Source: Metellina segmentata (taxonomy: Eukaryota > Arthropoda > Arachnida > Araneae > Tetragnathidae). From it: a stretch of 64,000 bases of DNA. Below, one piece after another: positions 33,685 through 45,406 of this stretch; the first letter of the stretch is position 1; every line of letters begins with the position of its first letter. Under the pieces are notes generated by a model that was not told the origin of the DNA, did not search any database, and saw nothing but the letters and a program-made list of their open reading frames with translations. The DNA lies in NCBI GenBank assembly GCA_947359465.1, contig OX375880.1:13710120-13774119 (forward strand), in the 5' to 3' direction. Position numbers and translations under genes: made by a program.

Positions 33685-33878
33685 GGAAAAGATGTACTAT
33701 TCATGTAAAATATTTATCAAGTGTATTTTCAGAAATCTGGTCACAGGGGTTGACCAGATTAGATCGGTTTCCTTTGACGGGTTCATTCCATTTTTTCGTG
33801 GGTGACTAGTAAACCCTTTAACCTGGCAAAAGTCGGAGGCCATTCATGTAAATTTATCAAGCCCTGTGGGACATGGAG

Positions 33879-34148
33879 GTAGTTAATTAATGTCGCACTG
33901 GAGCAACACAGTGGGCTATCGGCAACGGTGCGTTATAAATCCCTAACGGAAAATATCCAACAACGCCTTGTAATTTTGACGAGAAAAACACCTGAGCTGG
34001 GATCCCACTCTCCAAACTTCCACACCACGCCAACTGTGGACATTTGAGTCCACGACAGATTTAATGTACACCAGCCCCCATGTACATGTCCGTCTTTGGC
34101 TGGACCTAGTTGCTAATATATTACTCTTCCAACTGAGCTATCGCGGCG
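33879..34148 (-). mobile_element. SINE, type B head
   Basis: Diverged copy. The head region on + reads TTACTCTTCCAACTGAGCTA, the complement of a tRNA-like TAGCTCAGTTGGAAGAG A-box region. Confidence 0.75.
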
Positions 34149-34149
34149 T

Positions 34150-34778
34150 AGCTCTAAAGAAAGCTCACTTATTCTAAAATCTTAAAAAAAATCAAAAATA
34201 AAATAGCTTTAATCATTTGCTATATTGATCTAAAAGTATCTATTTCTCTTAATCATGACATTAACAAATAAATAATATCCACCATATATTTTAAAAAACT
34301 TTTTTGCACCAGTATATATTCTTCGATACAATTTTTACTGCAATAATTGATTAGTTTAACTTAAGAAGGTGCTATCCAAAAATTCATCTTTAGCATAAAA
34401 CTGACTTTTAAATAGTTTCTTACTATATTACCTATGAGAACCTTTTATAGATTAAACATGCGTTATTCACAAGTTCGAAAACGTGATGCATTCTTTATAT
34501 GAGATCTTCCTCCTTATTGCATTTCATTATTTTATCAAAAACCAGAAAACTTATTCCAAATAGAATAAATAGTTTTAGTGCTCTTGATTTAAAAATAGAT
34601 CGCTTCATTAGAGAATTACTTTAGATTTTTATGAATCGGTAATCATTTTAATTTTTTTTAGTTCATAAAAGGAAATTTTTGTTTCGAATGCGAATTATTA
34701 GTATAACTAAAAAACAAATGAAATAATAGATATTAACTTAGAAAAACATTACTTAAATCTCTAACAGCACTCATATAA

Positions 34779-34863
<85 letters not shown>

Positions 34864-35515
34864 AATTATATTCTTATACTTATAAATTTTAATAAATTCT
34901 AGAACCAACCTTTACATCCGTTGCCTTCCACTTTTATTTTTTCTGGAAAGGGAAGAAAGTTTTTCCTTTCCTAACTAAATTCGAGCTTATGAATTCTTTA
35001 TATTTTATATTTTCTAAATTTCGAAGATTGAAAACAGTTGGAGAAATGAAATTTTCTATAACTTGTTTGCAATTTGAGAAAGAATTCTGTAAAATAAAAA
35101 CAGTAACTTTACTATTCGTGCTTCAAATTCTTGGACTGTAGTTAAATTCGAAATTAGTTGTTTGTATCCAAAATCGTTTGCAACGTTTAAGAAAAATTCA
35201 ACAAAAACTCAACAAACGTTTTTCCAACTCTTGAATATTTTTTTAGTTATTCCTATTATTATAAAACTGCCAATTTATATTTTGGTTTAAATATTTTCAG
35301 AATTTTACTTGCAAAAAACATTTTTTTTGTAAAGCTAAATATGAGAATGATTTTCGGTGTAAATAAACTAACGGAAGATGAGAATTACATATCCGGTTAT
35401 AGAAAGCGTACAGGAAGAACATTCTACCACAAAATCACTCGTCATTTACATTTGACTTTCCAGAAAAGTCTCACAAAATCAACGAATAGAACATTGAGAA
35501 TGGATCTCCCATTTT
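34150..35515. other. AT-rich with a (TA)n tract
   Basis: Contains a pure (TA)n microsatellite at about 34781-34860. The short frame 35341-35538 runs into a SINE and has no motif. Confidence 0.5.
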
Positions 35516-35522
35516 CAACCGG

Positions 35523-35858
35523 TAATGGTAAATGGTAATTTTAGTTAACGTCGTACTAGAGCACCACAACGGGCTATTGACGACGGTCCGGGATCAGTCC
35601 CTTAAGAGAAAGATCCGAGGACAACACCTGGTAATTTTGAACCACGGTCAGATGACGAAGCAACACCTGAGCTGGCACTCCACTCTCCAAATTTCCACAC
35701 CAACCCAACGTGAAGACTTTCGACCACGACAGATTTAAGGTGCACCAGTCGCCTCCACACCATACTCTTACAAACATCCATGCCCGGACCCGGATTCGAA
35801 CCAGGAACTTTCCGATCTAGAGGCTAATACCTTAATCACTATGCTGGTTGGTTGACTC
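35523..35858 (-). mobile_element. tRNA-derived SINE, full length
   Basis: Inserted into an older SINE piece. TTTTCAACCGG on the left and TTTTCAATCGG on the right look like the target duplication. Confidence 0.88.
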
Positions 35859-35865
35859 GTTTTTC

Positions 35866-35965
35866 AATCGGATCTTTCCCGTTGAGAAATGCCGGATCGT
35901 CGTCAATAGCCCGTTGTGTTGCTCCAGTACGACGTTAATACGTTAATTAAAAATAATTACCGTAC
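35866..35965 (+). repeat. SINE 3' fragment (host of the insertion)
   Basis: ATCGGATCTTTCCCG to AATTACC: 3' body and tail only. Confidence 0.75.
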
Positions 35966-36007
35966 CCATTTTTCAAATTGTGACACAGCAAGTCATAACT
36001 ATCATGG

Positions 36008-36193
36008 TAATGGTAATGGTAATTTTAGTTAACGTCGTACTAGAGCAACACAACGGGCTATTGACGACGGTCCGGAATCAGTCCCTTAAGGGAAAGATTC
36101 GAGGACAACACCTCGTAATTTTGAACCACGGTCAGATGACGAAGCAACACCTGAGCTGGCACCCCACTCTCCAAACTTCCACGCCAACCCAAC
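36008..36193 (-). mobile_element. Headless SINE copy
   Basis: 186 bp. On the - strand it starts GTTGGGTTGGCGTGGAAG, the same point as at 18629. Flanked by perfect 14-bp CATAACTATCATGG duplications (35994-36007, 36194-36207). The tail is GGTAAT repeated, as read on +. Confidence 0.92.
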
Positions 36194-36209
36194 CATAACT
36201 ATCATGGAA

Positions 36210-36985
36210 TGTGGAGCATTGAAAATTGTTCAACATTACACAACTAATTAAGAGGATGAATAAATCTGGATTTTTTTTACTTAGTTCCGCAGAAACCACA
36301 TTCCATATTTTGAATTATCATATTTTTATCCATATTTTGTAGTGAGAGGCGTTTAGTGTATAAAACAAAATGTAGGTGGAGGTAGTGTTTTTTGTATCGA
36401 AATTCACTTCCTGTACCAATGCCATACATGACATCACTTGACTTTTTTTCTACGCTTCAGTACGTTGCCAATAAAAATTCCAAAAATTGAATTCCTAATA
36501 GATTTTGATAGGTGGTAGGTCTTAACGCCAATTTGATTAAAAGTCAGACTTCGGCCAAAACGGCGACAAACTATATTTTAAGGTAACCCCGATATGCATA
36601 GTATTTGCGTAATAGAAGTAAATTTTTATGTTCATCAAGTTTGTTTTTCATACTGAAAATCCCTCATATATACGCAATAATGATCAGTTTCTGCTTCAAC
36701 TTTTGAAAAGAAGAGACTTGAGATTGAAATTACAACTCATAAATTAAAATGCATTTTAAAAAATAAAATATTCAAGTCCTAAATAAACTTCTTAAAAGCT
36801 GAATAATATATTTTAATTGAAAAAAAAAACAGATTTGGTAAAAAGCTTTATCTGTCAATTAATCTATAAACAAAGTGATCAAAAGAGTAATTAGGTAACA
36901 GTATCCCCTTCTGAACTGCGGCTTCATTATAGGATAAATTACTTCTCAAACAACAGCATAACTTTTTAATTAAACGTTCACATAC
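36210..36985. other. Nothing recognised
   Basis: AT-rich spacer. Confidence 0.35.
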
Positions 36986-36989
36986 ATAT

Positions 36990-37700
36990 TAGAGATCCGA
37001 CATCGATATCGATATTTTCAAAACATCGATCTTTTTTAGAAAACATCGATGTATTGGAGTCGATGTTTCAGGAACAGTGATGTGTATACTTGTCGATGTT
37101 TTATTTTTAAATGACAAAAGTACCGTTACAAAAATTTAAAACATAACAAAAAAGTATCATTTTTATTATCAGCAAATTGAACATACTTTTAGACCAAAGT
37201 GGCCAAGGGTGAAGGGTCTGAAAAGTAGGGATGCGACATCGACGTCGATATTTTCAAAACATAGATGTTTAAAAAAAAACATCGATGTATTGGAGCCGAT
37301 GTCGCATCACTAGTTGCTAAACCAATTTTAAGAAATGAGTAAAAAAGTTTAAATACACTGAATTATAAAAACATCGATGGTTTGGGGGCGATGTATTATT
37401 AACATCGAAGTTTTAATTTTTAACATCGATGTTTTGCAAACGATGTAGCATCACTAGTTAGTTGCTAAACGAGTTTTAAGAAATGGGAGAAATAGTTTAA
37501 ATACACTGAATTTTAAAAACATCGATGTTTTGCTGTCGATATAGCATCACGAGTTGCAAAACCAGTTTTAAGAAATGGAAGAAAAAAGTTTAAATGCACC
37601 GAATTTTAAAAACATCGATGTTTTTGGGGCGATGTATTATCAACAACGATGTTTTAATTTTGAACATCGATGTTTTGCTGTCGATCTCGCATCACTAATA
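36990..37700. repeat. ATCGATGT repeat block
   Basis: The left part (36990-37320) is the counterpart of the 5.7-kb copy. The right part is a tandem array of about 170-190-bp units, each with TTGCTAAACCAGTTTTAAGAA, GTTTAAATACACTGAATTTT and AACATCGATGTTTTG, ending in a TCGCATCACTA-like junction. Confidence 0.75.
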
Positions 37701-37704
37701 CAAA

Positions 37705-38340
37705 TGACACGAATTACAATTTGCTAAAAGAAATAGGACTATTGTTCCCCTCCTTTGCCAAGTGATCTCCATCTTGCGTTCAAGTAAGAGGAAGTGCATT
37801 ATAAAAATAAACGAAATGGATGAAAATTCCGATTAGTCTGCAATAACGCTGATTCAGCACGTGACACCAGATGCCGCAATCAAAGTTTACTTCATCAATC
37901 CGTAAACACCCCCTCTGCAGCTGCGATTGGAACGCAGGTGTAACGAAAAAGAGTTTTGCAAAAGAATCGCAAATCAAATCAGCATGAATTTGTATTCACT
38001 ATGTACAATATTATAAAACCAAGAGGCGAGCGAATGGAAGTTTGAACCCTACAGTTCGAAAATGGACTGAGCCAAGGTCATATCATTAAGTTCTGTCGTT
38101 TCAACGTTGGACTTTGTACCCCGATTTGATTCAGAACATTGCCAACTGTACACCCGGGGTAGCGTATACCGAAATATATGCATGTCTCAACTATTTGTGT
38201 TTGTTATATTTTTGATTCCGGTTCTGTAATACTTCATTAAAAATAAAGAAAGCACGTGACGCATGAGTCCCGGGCTGTGTCAACACCTGTGTTGGGAGCA
38301 TTCTAGTAGACCTTACTTAGCAGAAAATGAGGGGAGTAAT
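37705..38340. other. Nothing recognised
   Basis: No coding or repeat assignment. Confidence 0.35.
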
Positions 38341-38348
38341 TTAATTGA

Positions 38349-38521
38349 GGTCCCGTTCACATGAGGGGCGGAAAACGCGCGTTGGCGAGGCTATCAGGGT
38401 CCCGTTCTTCAAGGTCGCAAAGATAGATACTTGAATTAGAGGAATAAATAAACATAATTTAACGGCGGGACCTTGCTAGCCTCGCCATACACGCGTTGAA
38501 ACGCCTCATGTGAACGGGGCC
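38349..38521. mobile_element. 173-bp miniature inverted-repeat element
   Basis: Termini GGTCCCGTTCACATGAGG and CCTCATGTGAACGGGGCC pair over about 18 bp, and GCGAGGCTA/TAGCCTCGC pair further in. TTGA flanks both ends. A fragment of the ATCGATGT repeat follows (38526-38620). Confidence 0.7.
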
Positions 38522-38740
38522 TTGAGTATGCGGCATCGACAACAAAACATCGATGTTTCAAAACTCCAATATTGAAAATTAACTGTTCAATATTAAAACC
38601 ACGATTTTGATAATACATCGCCCAAATTCATACTCCTAACCTACACTTCCATACCTACAAATTACAACCCGTTTTCGAGAGGTCACACATTCACTCCGGA
38701 CGGACAAACAACCATGTCTTATCCCGGAATCGAACCATGG

Positions 38741-38835
38741 TAATGGTAATGGTAATTTTAGTTAACGTCATACTAGAGCAAAATGACGGGCTATTGACGA
38801 CGGTCCGGGATCAGTCCCTTAAGGGAAAGATCCGA
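38741..38835 (-). repeat. SINE 3' fragment
   Basis: Tail and the last ~90 bp of the body. An inverted tail piece (TTGCTCCAGTACGACGT) follows at about 38863-38882. Confidence 0.75.
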
Positions 38836-38916
38836 GAACCAAAGTCACCAAAATCCCGTTGCCTTGCTCCAGTACGACGTACAGTATCAACGACAGTGCG
38901 GTTTCGGGTATCCTTC

Positions 38917-39244
38917 TTGGTAATTTGGTAATTTTTAATAAACTTCGCGCTAGAGCAACACAACGGGTTACTGACGACGGTCTGTAATCAATCTTCTAAG
39001 GGAAAGAACCGTGGACAACAACTCGTAATTTTGAACCACGGTCAGATGACGAAGCAACACAAGAGCTGGCATCCCACTCTCCAAACTTCAACACCAACCC
39101 AACGTGAGGACTTTCGGCCACGACTGATTTAAGTTGCACCAGCCGCCTCTACACCATACGCTTACAAACATCCATGCCCGGACCCGGATTTGAACCAGGA
39201 ACTACTCGATCTGGCACACTGACCACCAGTCCGGTTGGTCCGCT
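38917..39244 (-). mobile_element. tRNA-derived SINE, diverged
   Basis: Full length with many substitutions. The head end is CAGTCCGGTTGGTCCG as read on +. It is older than most copies by appearance. Confidence 0.85.
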
Positions 39245-39577
39245 AATGATTAAGAAAAAGTATTGATAAGGCTTCTTTAGTTGGATTTGTTTTTAGTTGG
39301 AGAGATAAATGTTTTTCAGTTGTATTACAAAGCTGTCGCTACGCCGATATAAAATGATAAGAAACAACAATAAATTTTTATCAGAATAGAAGAAAACAAA
39401 CAAAGACTAAATTGATCACTGATAATGTTATAATGGTTAAAAGATAACTAATAGAATTATTGGGTTGCGGAAAGGAAGTGAAAGCTAAATGCGTAGTTAA
39501 ATCTTTAAAGTATTGCTCCAGTATTTGACGTTCAGGGAAATATAGCTCGAAAAACTAATAGCTTTCTACTGCTTTTT

Positions 39578-39950
39578 TTGGAATTGACAGTAGAAGATAG
39601 CAGAAAATCCCAGTATTACCTTCTTATGGAAAATCGAAAATTTCCCCCGAAGGAGAATAACTGTCTGGAGAGTCCAAAATTTTATGTCAACGCTTTAAGT
39701 GAGTCAGCATGGGTACTTCAAATTTATCCATTATGTGTTTCCGATGACGATGAAGTAAAGGTTCATCTGCATAGCAATTTATGTAACGAAAACAGCACTT
39801 TGTTCATAGACTATGAGATTTCGTTTTCTATCTGCAGATGGTCCTTTCCTTGTTACTGGCAAAGAGCAAAATATAAAAATCGTTGCTGAAAATTCTTATC
39901 AAATTTCAACCTACCCAACAAACTAGGAAGTTTTCGCTCGCAGAAGAAAG
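39578..39950 (+). pseudogene. MATH domain of a speckle-type POZ-like pseudogene (N-terminal part)
   Basis: In animals such proteins pair a MATH domain (substrate binding) with a BTB domain (cullin-3 binding). The open frame reads ENRKFPPKENNCLESPKFYV, then ALSESAWVLQIYPLC, DYEISF: the order and spacing of a MATH domain (E-SP-F-V, W-L-LYP, E-EL-F). After DYEISF a one-base frameshift is needed to continue with SADGPFLVTGKEQNI and NSYQISTYPTN, then a stop. It is followed by a hairpin insert and a deleted mariner. The best match is the N-terminal end of the gene whose other pieces lie at 41.8 and 42.2 kb. Confidence 0.6.
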
Positions 39951-39979
39951 CAATGCTGTAGTCGTAAATAAATCAGGGT

Positions 39980-40027
39980 ATACCATGAGGGCCCCTGCAC
40001 TAGTATTGGCAGGGGCCCCCATGGTAT
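39980..40027. repeat. Near-perfect 19-bp hairpin
   Basis: Arms ATACCATGAGGGCCCCTGC and GCAGGGGCCCCCATGGTAT (18 of 19 pair) around a 10-base loop. It lies in the MATH pseudogene and is strikingly GC-rich for its surroundings. Confidence 0.8.
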
Positions 40028-40156
40028 TACCATCTGATTGTACACTCTTTGTATGGTACACTCTGATACCCGCAGAATTTTTTACATGGGGAGGCGAAAC
40101 ATGTACTTACTACTCACACTTTCCAGGGGGGGGGGCAAAAACATGTACACACATTC

Positions 40157-40157
<1 letters not shown>

Positions 40158-40201
<44 letters not shown>
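40158..40201. repeat. (TA)n microsatellite, left of mariner
   Basis: Pure TA run ending at the transposon start. The same run resumes on the other side at 41043. Confidence 0.9.
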
Positions 40202-41164
<963 letters not shown>

Positions 41165-41759
41165 CCTGTCTAAGGACCGGGTAGGTATTCATTAAACTAA
41201 ACCCGCTCTCGTAAACGGCCGTGAAACATGGTAATATTTCAATTGTTCTGAAAAAAGGCTTTAATTTTTCTGGAACAACATGGGCGTTTTCATTGGTTTC
41301 TCAAACCCTGAATGGTGCACATTTCATCTATACCAAAACGTCAGCAGATCCTTTTTCACCTCCTTTTCTACATGGCGAATATCCCCTGTATTTATATTTT
41401 CTGGATCAAGCTTGGATATATCCTTCAAAAGTAGACAATTTTCTTCATTAACATCATAACAAAATCTGATTTTCATTCTATCGACAATACTTTGAATGAA
41501 TTGCTTTTGATTAATAGGTACGATTTGGAATTATGTAACAAGGTGATATCTTGAAATAGAATTATTTTCTTCCTGAATTCTTTTGCTTCTACAGCTAACC
41601 GCGTTTCACGTGATGTTTTCTAGGAAAAACAAAGCGGTGTTCGTAGTTTTTAATAAAAAGCAGAGGGTATACGGCGTATTTCCTCCACTACAGCCCTGGA
41701 AGAAAGGAGTTTCTTCCTCAAGAAACACTGACCATTCAATGCCGAATATGGAAGATAAG

Positions 41760-42770
41760 AAAGAGCTTAACTCATTCTATACAGTACTTCGCTCGAACTT
41801 GTATAGGCATATGGAGGAGATCTTTCCTCTGGGAAGTTGCGGAATTCAGTCAACTGGAACTCAACGGCAAAAAGCAAACTCTTAGAATCAGTGAGGAAAC
41901 ACTTTCTGTAAAGCTTTACATGAAAGGTGCCACTGCCAGCCAGACGAGTATCGGCATTGACATCTGGCAAGTCACTAACAATATTCCAGAACTCTTTTCG
42001 AGGTGAAAAATATCAGTATTGGATGCAACAGGTAATAGAGTGAAAAGCGAGGTGTATGATGTTTGGCTTTCACCAGGTTGTACTCCTAAAAGCTTTCCAC
42101 CTTTCCTTTCGAAAAATGAATTGATAGCGAGGAAAAACGAGTGCTCTCATTGTTGAAGTACTTCATCTACTTTTCGATATCACTTTGTGGACAGAGTATT
42201 CTAACATTAAAAGTGTTTCGTCCTTAGTACCTTGGATACGGATTACCACTGACGACGATTTCGATGCAGAAGTTCCTCAGGGTCCCCCTCTGGACAACGT
42301 GGAGGGAAGTGAGAATAACGTCAGTGACCAGAACAGGGGCGCATCCTTGGCCATTCTTCAAGTGGACCTATTCTCTATGTACAAGGACGAAACCTTGAGC
42401 GACTTCGAACATCGCAGTGGTTTCAAATCGTTCCCAGTCCACAAAAATGTCCTCCTCGCCAGATCACCCGTCTTCAAGGCCATGTTCTCGAGCGACATGA
42501 AAGAAGGGCGACATGATGACAGCAGTCTTTATGGACATACCAGACGTGGACGCAGGCACCATCGAGAGATTGCTGAAGTTCGTCTACACGGGCACTGTTG
42601 CTGACTTTCAGTCCGAAAGTGCATGCAAGCTCTACTATGCTGCAGACTAGTACGAGATCCTCTCCTTGAAGCAGAAGTGTTCCGCCTTCCTTGCTAGTAA
42701 CATTTCAGACCGCAACCCGTCTGCGAAATCTTACTCCTTGCCGATCGACGCAACGATGAGGGACTAAATT
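41760..42770 (+). pseudogene. MATH/BTB (speckle-type POZ-like) pseudogene, C-terminal part
   Basis: The first block, in one frame, reads LELNGKKQTLRISEETLSVK, then VKSEVYDVWLSPG and FLSKNELIARKNEC, with one stop after ELFSR; it resembles the second half of a MATH-like region. Next comes a BTB domain: DETLSDFEHRSGFKSFPVHK, NVLLARSPVFKAMFSSDMKE. A frameshift at about 42505 moves the reading to DIPDVDAGTIERLLKFVYTG and ESACKLYYAAD, followed by an in-frame TAG and EILSLKQKCSAFLASNISD. The BTB hallmarks (D-L, F-HK-VL--RS-VF-AMF, YTG, A-DKY) are all visible, so the family call is firm. Two stops and at least one frameshift make it non-coding. It lies downstream of the 39.6-kb MATH piece in the same orientation. 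Confidence 0.75.
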
Positions 42771-42774
42771 CATC

Positions 42775-43000
42775 AGTCCACAATTTTATTGTGCTCAACG
42801 ACGATCAAATAATTAGTTCCACCGAATGAAAGCGATTCTTGGTGAGCAACCCCTTACTAGCAGCCGATACAAAGCAGCTGATTTACTCAAAGAAAGTAAT
42901 AACTCTGTACATGTCCTCTCTCATTTCCATCTCTTCTTTGATACCAAAATTTAAGACGTAGACGTATTAATCTTACTTATAATTATTATATTGTTAAAAA
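42775..43000. other. Nothing recognised
   Basis: Short AT-rich spacer before the nested transposons. Confidence 0.3.
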
Positions 43001-43165
43001 TACAGAGTGGGAGAAAAGTCCATGGCACATTTCAAAATTTTATAGAAAATCTTATGAGAATGCGATTTTTACAATATTGCTTCACATGGCATCAAGTTTT
43101 TTACTTTGACAAAAAAAATTATTCATAATTTAACGCATAAATGACTTCTGTGTGCTGTAAAACTA

Positions 43166-44549
43166 CACTGTTGGCCACCCAAATTGCAACACCAAGAAAG
43201 ACAAGAGATATCACAACAAAATTTATTTTGTAGATAACATGTTGACCAAGTATCAAATGATTAAATTTATAGACTTCTGTGAAGCGTGATTCCTACCAAA
43301 ATCAGTAGCCAGAGTAGCCGCCATTGTTGGAGATCACCGCTGCCACACGCCTCGGCATTGATTCAAAGAGACTTTGTATTTGTTCTTGGGGTACAGCAGA
43401 CCAAGCAGCTTCCACACGTTGCCAAAGTTCATCTGGTGTGGCAGCTGGGGATGTAATCTGAGTCCATCGTTGAGCAACCATGGACCACATGTTTTCTATC
43501 GGCGAAAGATCCGGAGAGCGAGCTGGCCAGGGAAGCAATTCAATCTGGCGATTGACGAAGAACCCTTGGACAGTGCGTGCCACGTGTGGTCGCGCATTAT
43601 CCTGTTGAAATATGGCTGTGGGCAAGCCCTGAAGGTAAGGAAGGACAACTGGCTCCAACACTTCGGAGATGTAGCGCTGGCTGTTTAAAGTACCGGCAAG
43701 CGTACAAGAGGAGTGCGAGTGTGATATCCAATACCGCCCTATACCATAATACCCGGTGCAGGACCAGTGTGGCGGTGCATAACGCAGCTGTTCAGCATCC
43801 TCTCTCCACGGTGTCTCCATACTCGAATCCGACCATCGTGGTGTTGCAGACAGAAGCGTGACTCGTCAGTAAAGACAATTTCATTCCATTCTGCCGTCCA
43901 CGTCCTTCTTTCATCGCACCATAGGCGGCGGAGACGTCTGTGGTTCTGCGTCAAGGGTAGACGAAGCAATGGACGTATTGCGGACAGACCAATCTGCTGC
44001 AAACAGCGTCGAATGGTACGCGCATACACTGGATGATGCGTTACATACTGAATGTGCTGTGCAGTGGTTCGTGATGTGGCTGAGCGATCCGTCACTGCCA
44101 TACGCACAATATGCCTGTCATCACGTGAAGTGGTGCACTGAGGTGGATGCAATCGAACACGTCGGTCCGTCGTACCCTCCTGAATCCAACGATCACATAT
44201 CCGCATTACAGTTGTTTGATTTCGTCCAACACGACTACCGATTTCCCTGAAAGATAATCCACAATCTCGGTAGGCCACTATCCTTCCTCTGTCGAACTCG
44301 GATACTTGATCAAAAGATGATCGCTGTTTTTTTGAAAAAACCACAAGAAAAACACAATTGCCGTACTTGAAATCGTCGAAATCTCCAAGCCTTAAATAGC
44401 GCTTTGAAGTGGCGCCACAGGCGCGCGTGAAGTGCGTCTGCGCTGAAATTCCAATCATTTGCATATCTCACCTCCGCTAATGCATGTTGTAAATTTCAAA
44501 TTATTTGCATGCTTCCTTCAGGGTGTTGCATTTACGGTGACCAGCAGTG
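43166..44549 (-). mobile_element. Tc1-type transposon (1384 bp) nested in mariner relic
   Basis: Termini CACTGTTGGCCACCCAAATT and GTTGCATTTACGGTGACCAG then CAGTG form ~28-bp imperfect inverted repeats. TA flanks both ends. The length is that of a complete Tc1-like element. Confidence 0.88.
43302..44464 (-). pseudogene. Tc1-type transposase with two inactivating lesions
   Basis: The - strand encodes a helix-turn-helix region (FDRGRIVAYRDCGLSFREIG, SRVGRNQTTVMRI), the first catalytic Asp in VFTDESRFCLQHHDG, the second in FQQDNARPHVAR, and Glu in SPDLSPIENMW. The spacing between the last two is 34 residues, so the class is DD34E. The frame breaks twice: a TGG-to-TAG stop at 43739-43741 (expected IMVWGGIGYH) and a one-base deletion near 43700 (expected VRIAGTLNSQRY). 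Otherwise the protein is well preserved, which suggests recent inactivation. The upstream end of the open frame reaches past the likely native start (about MV-FSKKQRSSFDQVSEFDRG). Confidence 0.88.
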
Positions 44550-44909
44550 TATATAAAAACTCTACACAAATAAATGATTACAATACATATTAAAATTTAT
44601 TAGACCATTTTTGTAACTACATACTACCATATTTCAAAGAGGGCCCACTTTGTGGTTTAAGCCACATCGAACCGGTATTCAATTTCAATCCACGTGCTTG
44701 CGAACATGGATTGCGGAATAGTGTTGATTGCTGGCGTTATTCGTCTCTTCAATTCTTCAAACAACTGAATTATTTTTCATGCCGAAAAAAAACCTTGGCG
44801 CCATGTATTCGCATGTAAAGCTTTTTAGTGAAAACAACACTCTCATATGACAATTGATTGATTTTATACTAAATTTTGAAACGTCATGGACTTTTTGCCC
44901 ACCTTGTAT

Positions 44910-45400
44910 AATACTAAAGCCTTGTTTCTTCACTTGTATAGGAATTATTCATACACTTAAAATTCGTCAACCACATGTTTCTTAAGAAAACGATGCAATA
45001 GTTATGTAGACGCCTTGAATTTAAATGTTGGCGACCTTTTCTGTCTGTCGCTTGGCGATTTTAGTCATTCTTGTTTTGTACGGCAACAAGCCAACATCGC
45101 ATCGCAAGTCTCTCTCGTGAGATTTAATAAAGTTCGTTTCGTTAAATTACCTATGGATAATTTTCATTGTTTGACAGTCCACATTCGCCTACAACAAGTT
45201 CATTCATTCAACAAATTTATCAGTGGAATACTCTTTAAATGTGTCTCAAGAGGTAACTGAAGGAAGTATTTATTTAATTTATCAAACCGTCCCGCCCTAA
45301 GGTATACGGTGTAGTTTTGAGTTGCGAGCAACCCCGCACAGCACATGCGTTGCTGCCTATGTTTCTTAATATTACAATACAATTACACTTACTAACATGG
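44910..45400. other. Nothing recognised
   Basis: Spacer. The 45015-45260 frame has no motif. Confidence 0.35.
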
Positions 45401-45406
45401 GATGGG

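Larger units (their letters stand above)
43003..44906 (-). mobile_element. Mariner-type relic split by a Tc1 element
   Basis: Left terminus CAGAGTGGGAGAAAAGTCCA and right terminus TGGACTTTTTGCCCACCTTG are inverted repeats flanked by TA (43001-43002, 44907-44908). Without the nested Tc1 the element is about 518 bp. The - strand near 44690-44770 encodes QLFEELKRRITPAINTIPQS and WIEIEYRFDVA, the C-terminus of a mariner-like transposase. Confidence 0.75.

Noticed and set aside
42185..42604. BTB-containing open frame as an intact gene
   Set aside because: The frame breaks inside the BTB domain, and the continuation in another frame contains TAG and TAA stops. Pseudogene.
43374..44250. Several + strand open frames over 80-104 residues
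   Set aside because: Antisense shadows of the Tc1 transposase on the - strand, which explains every block.
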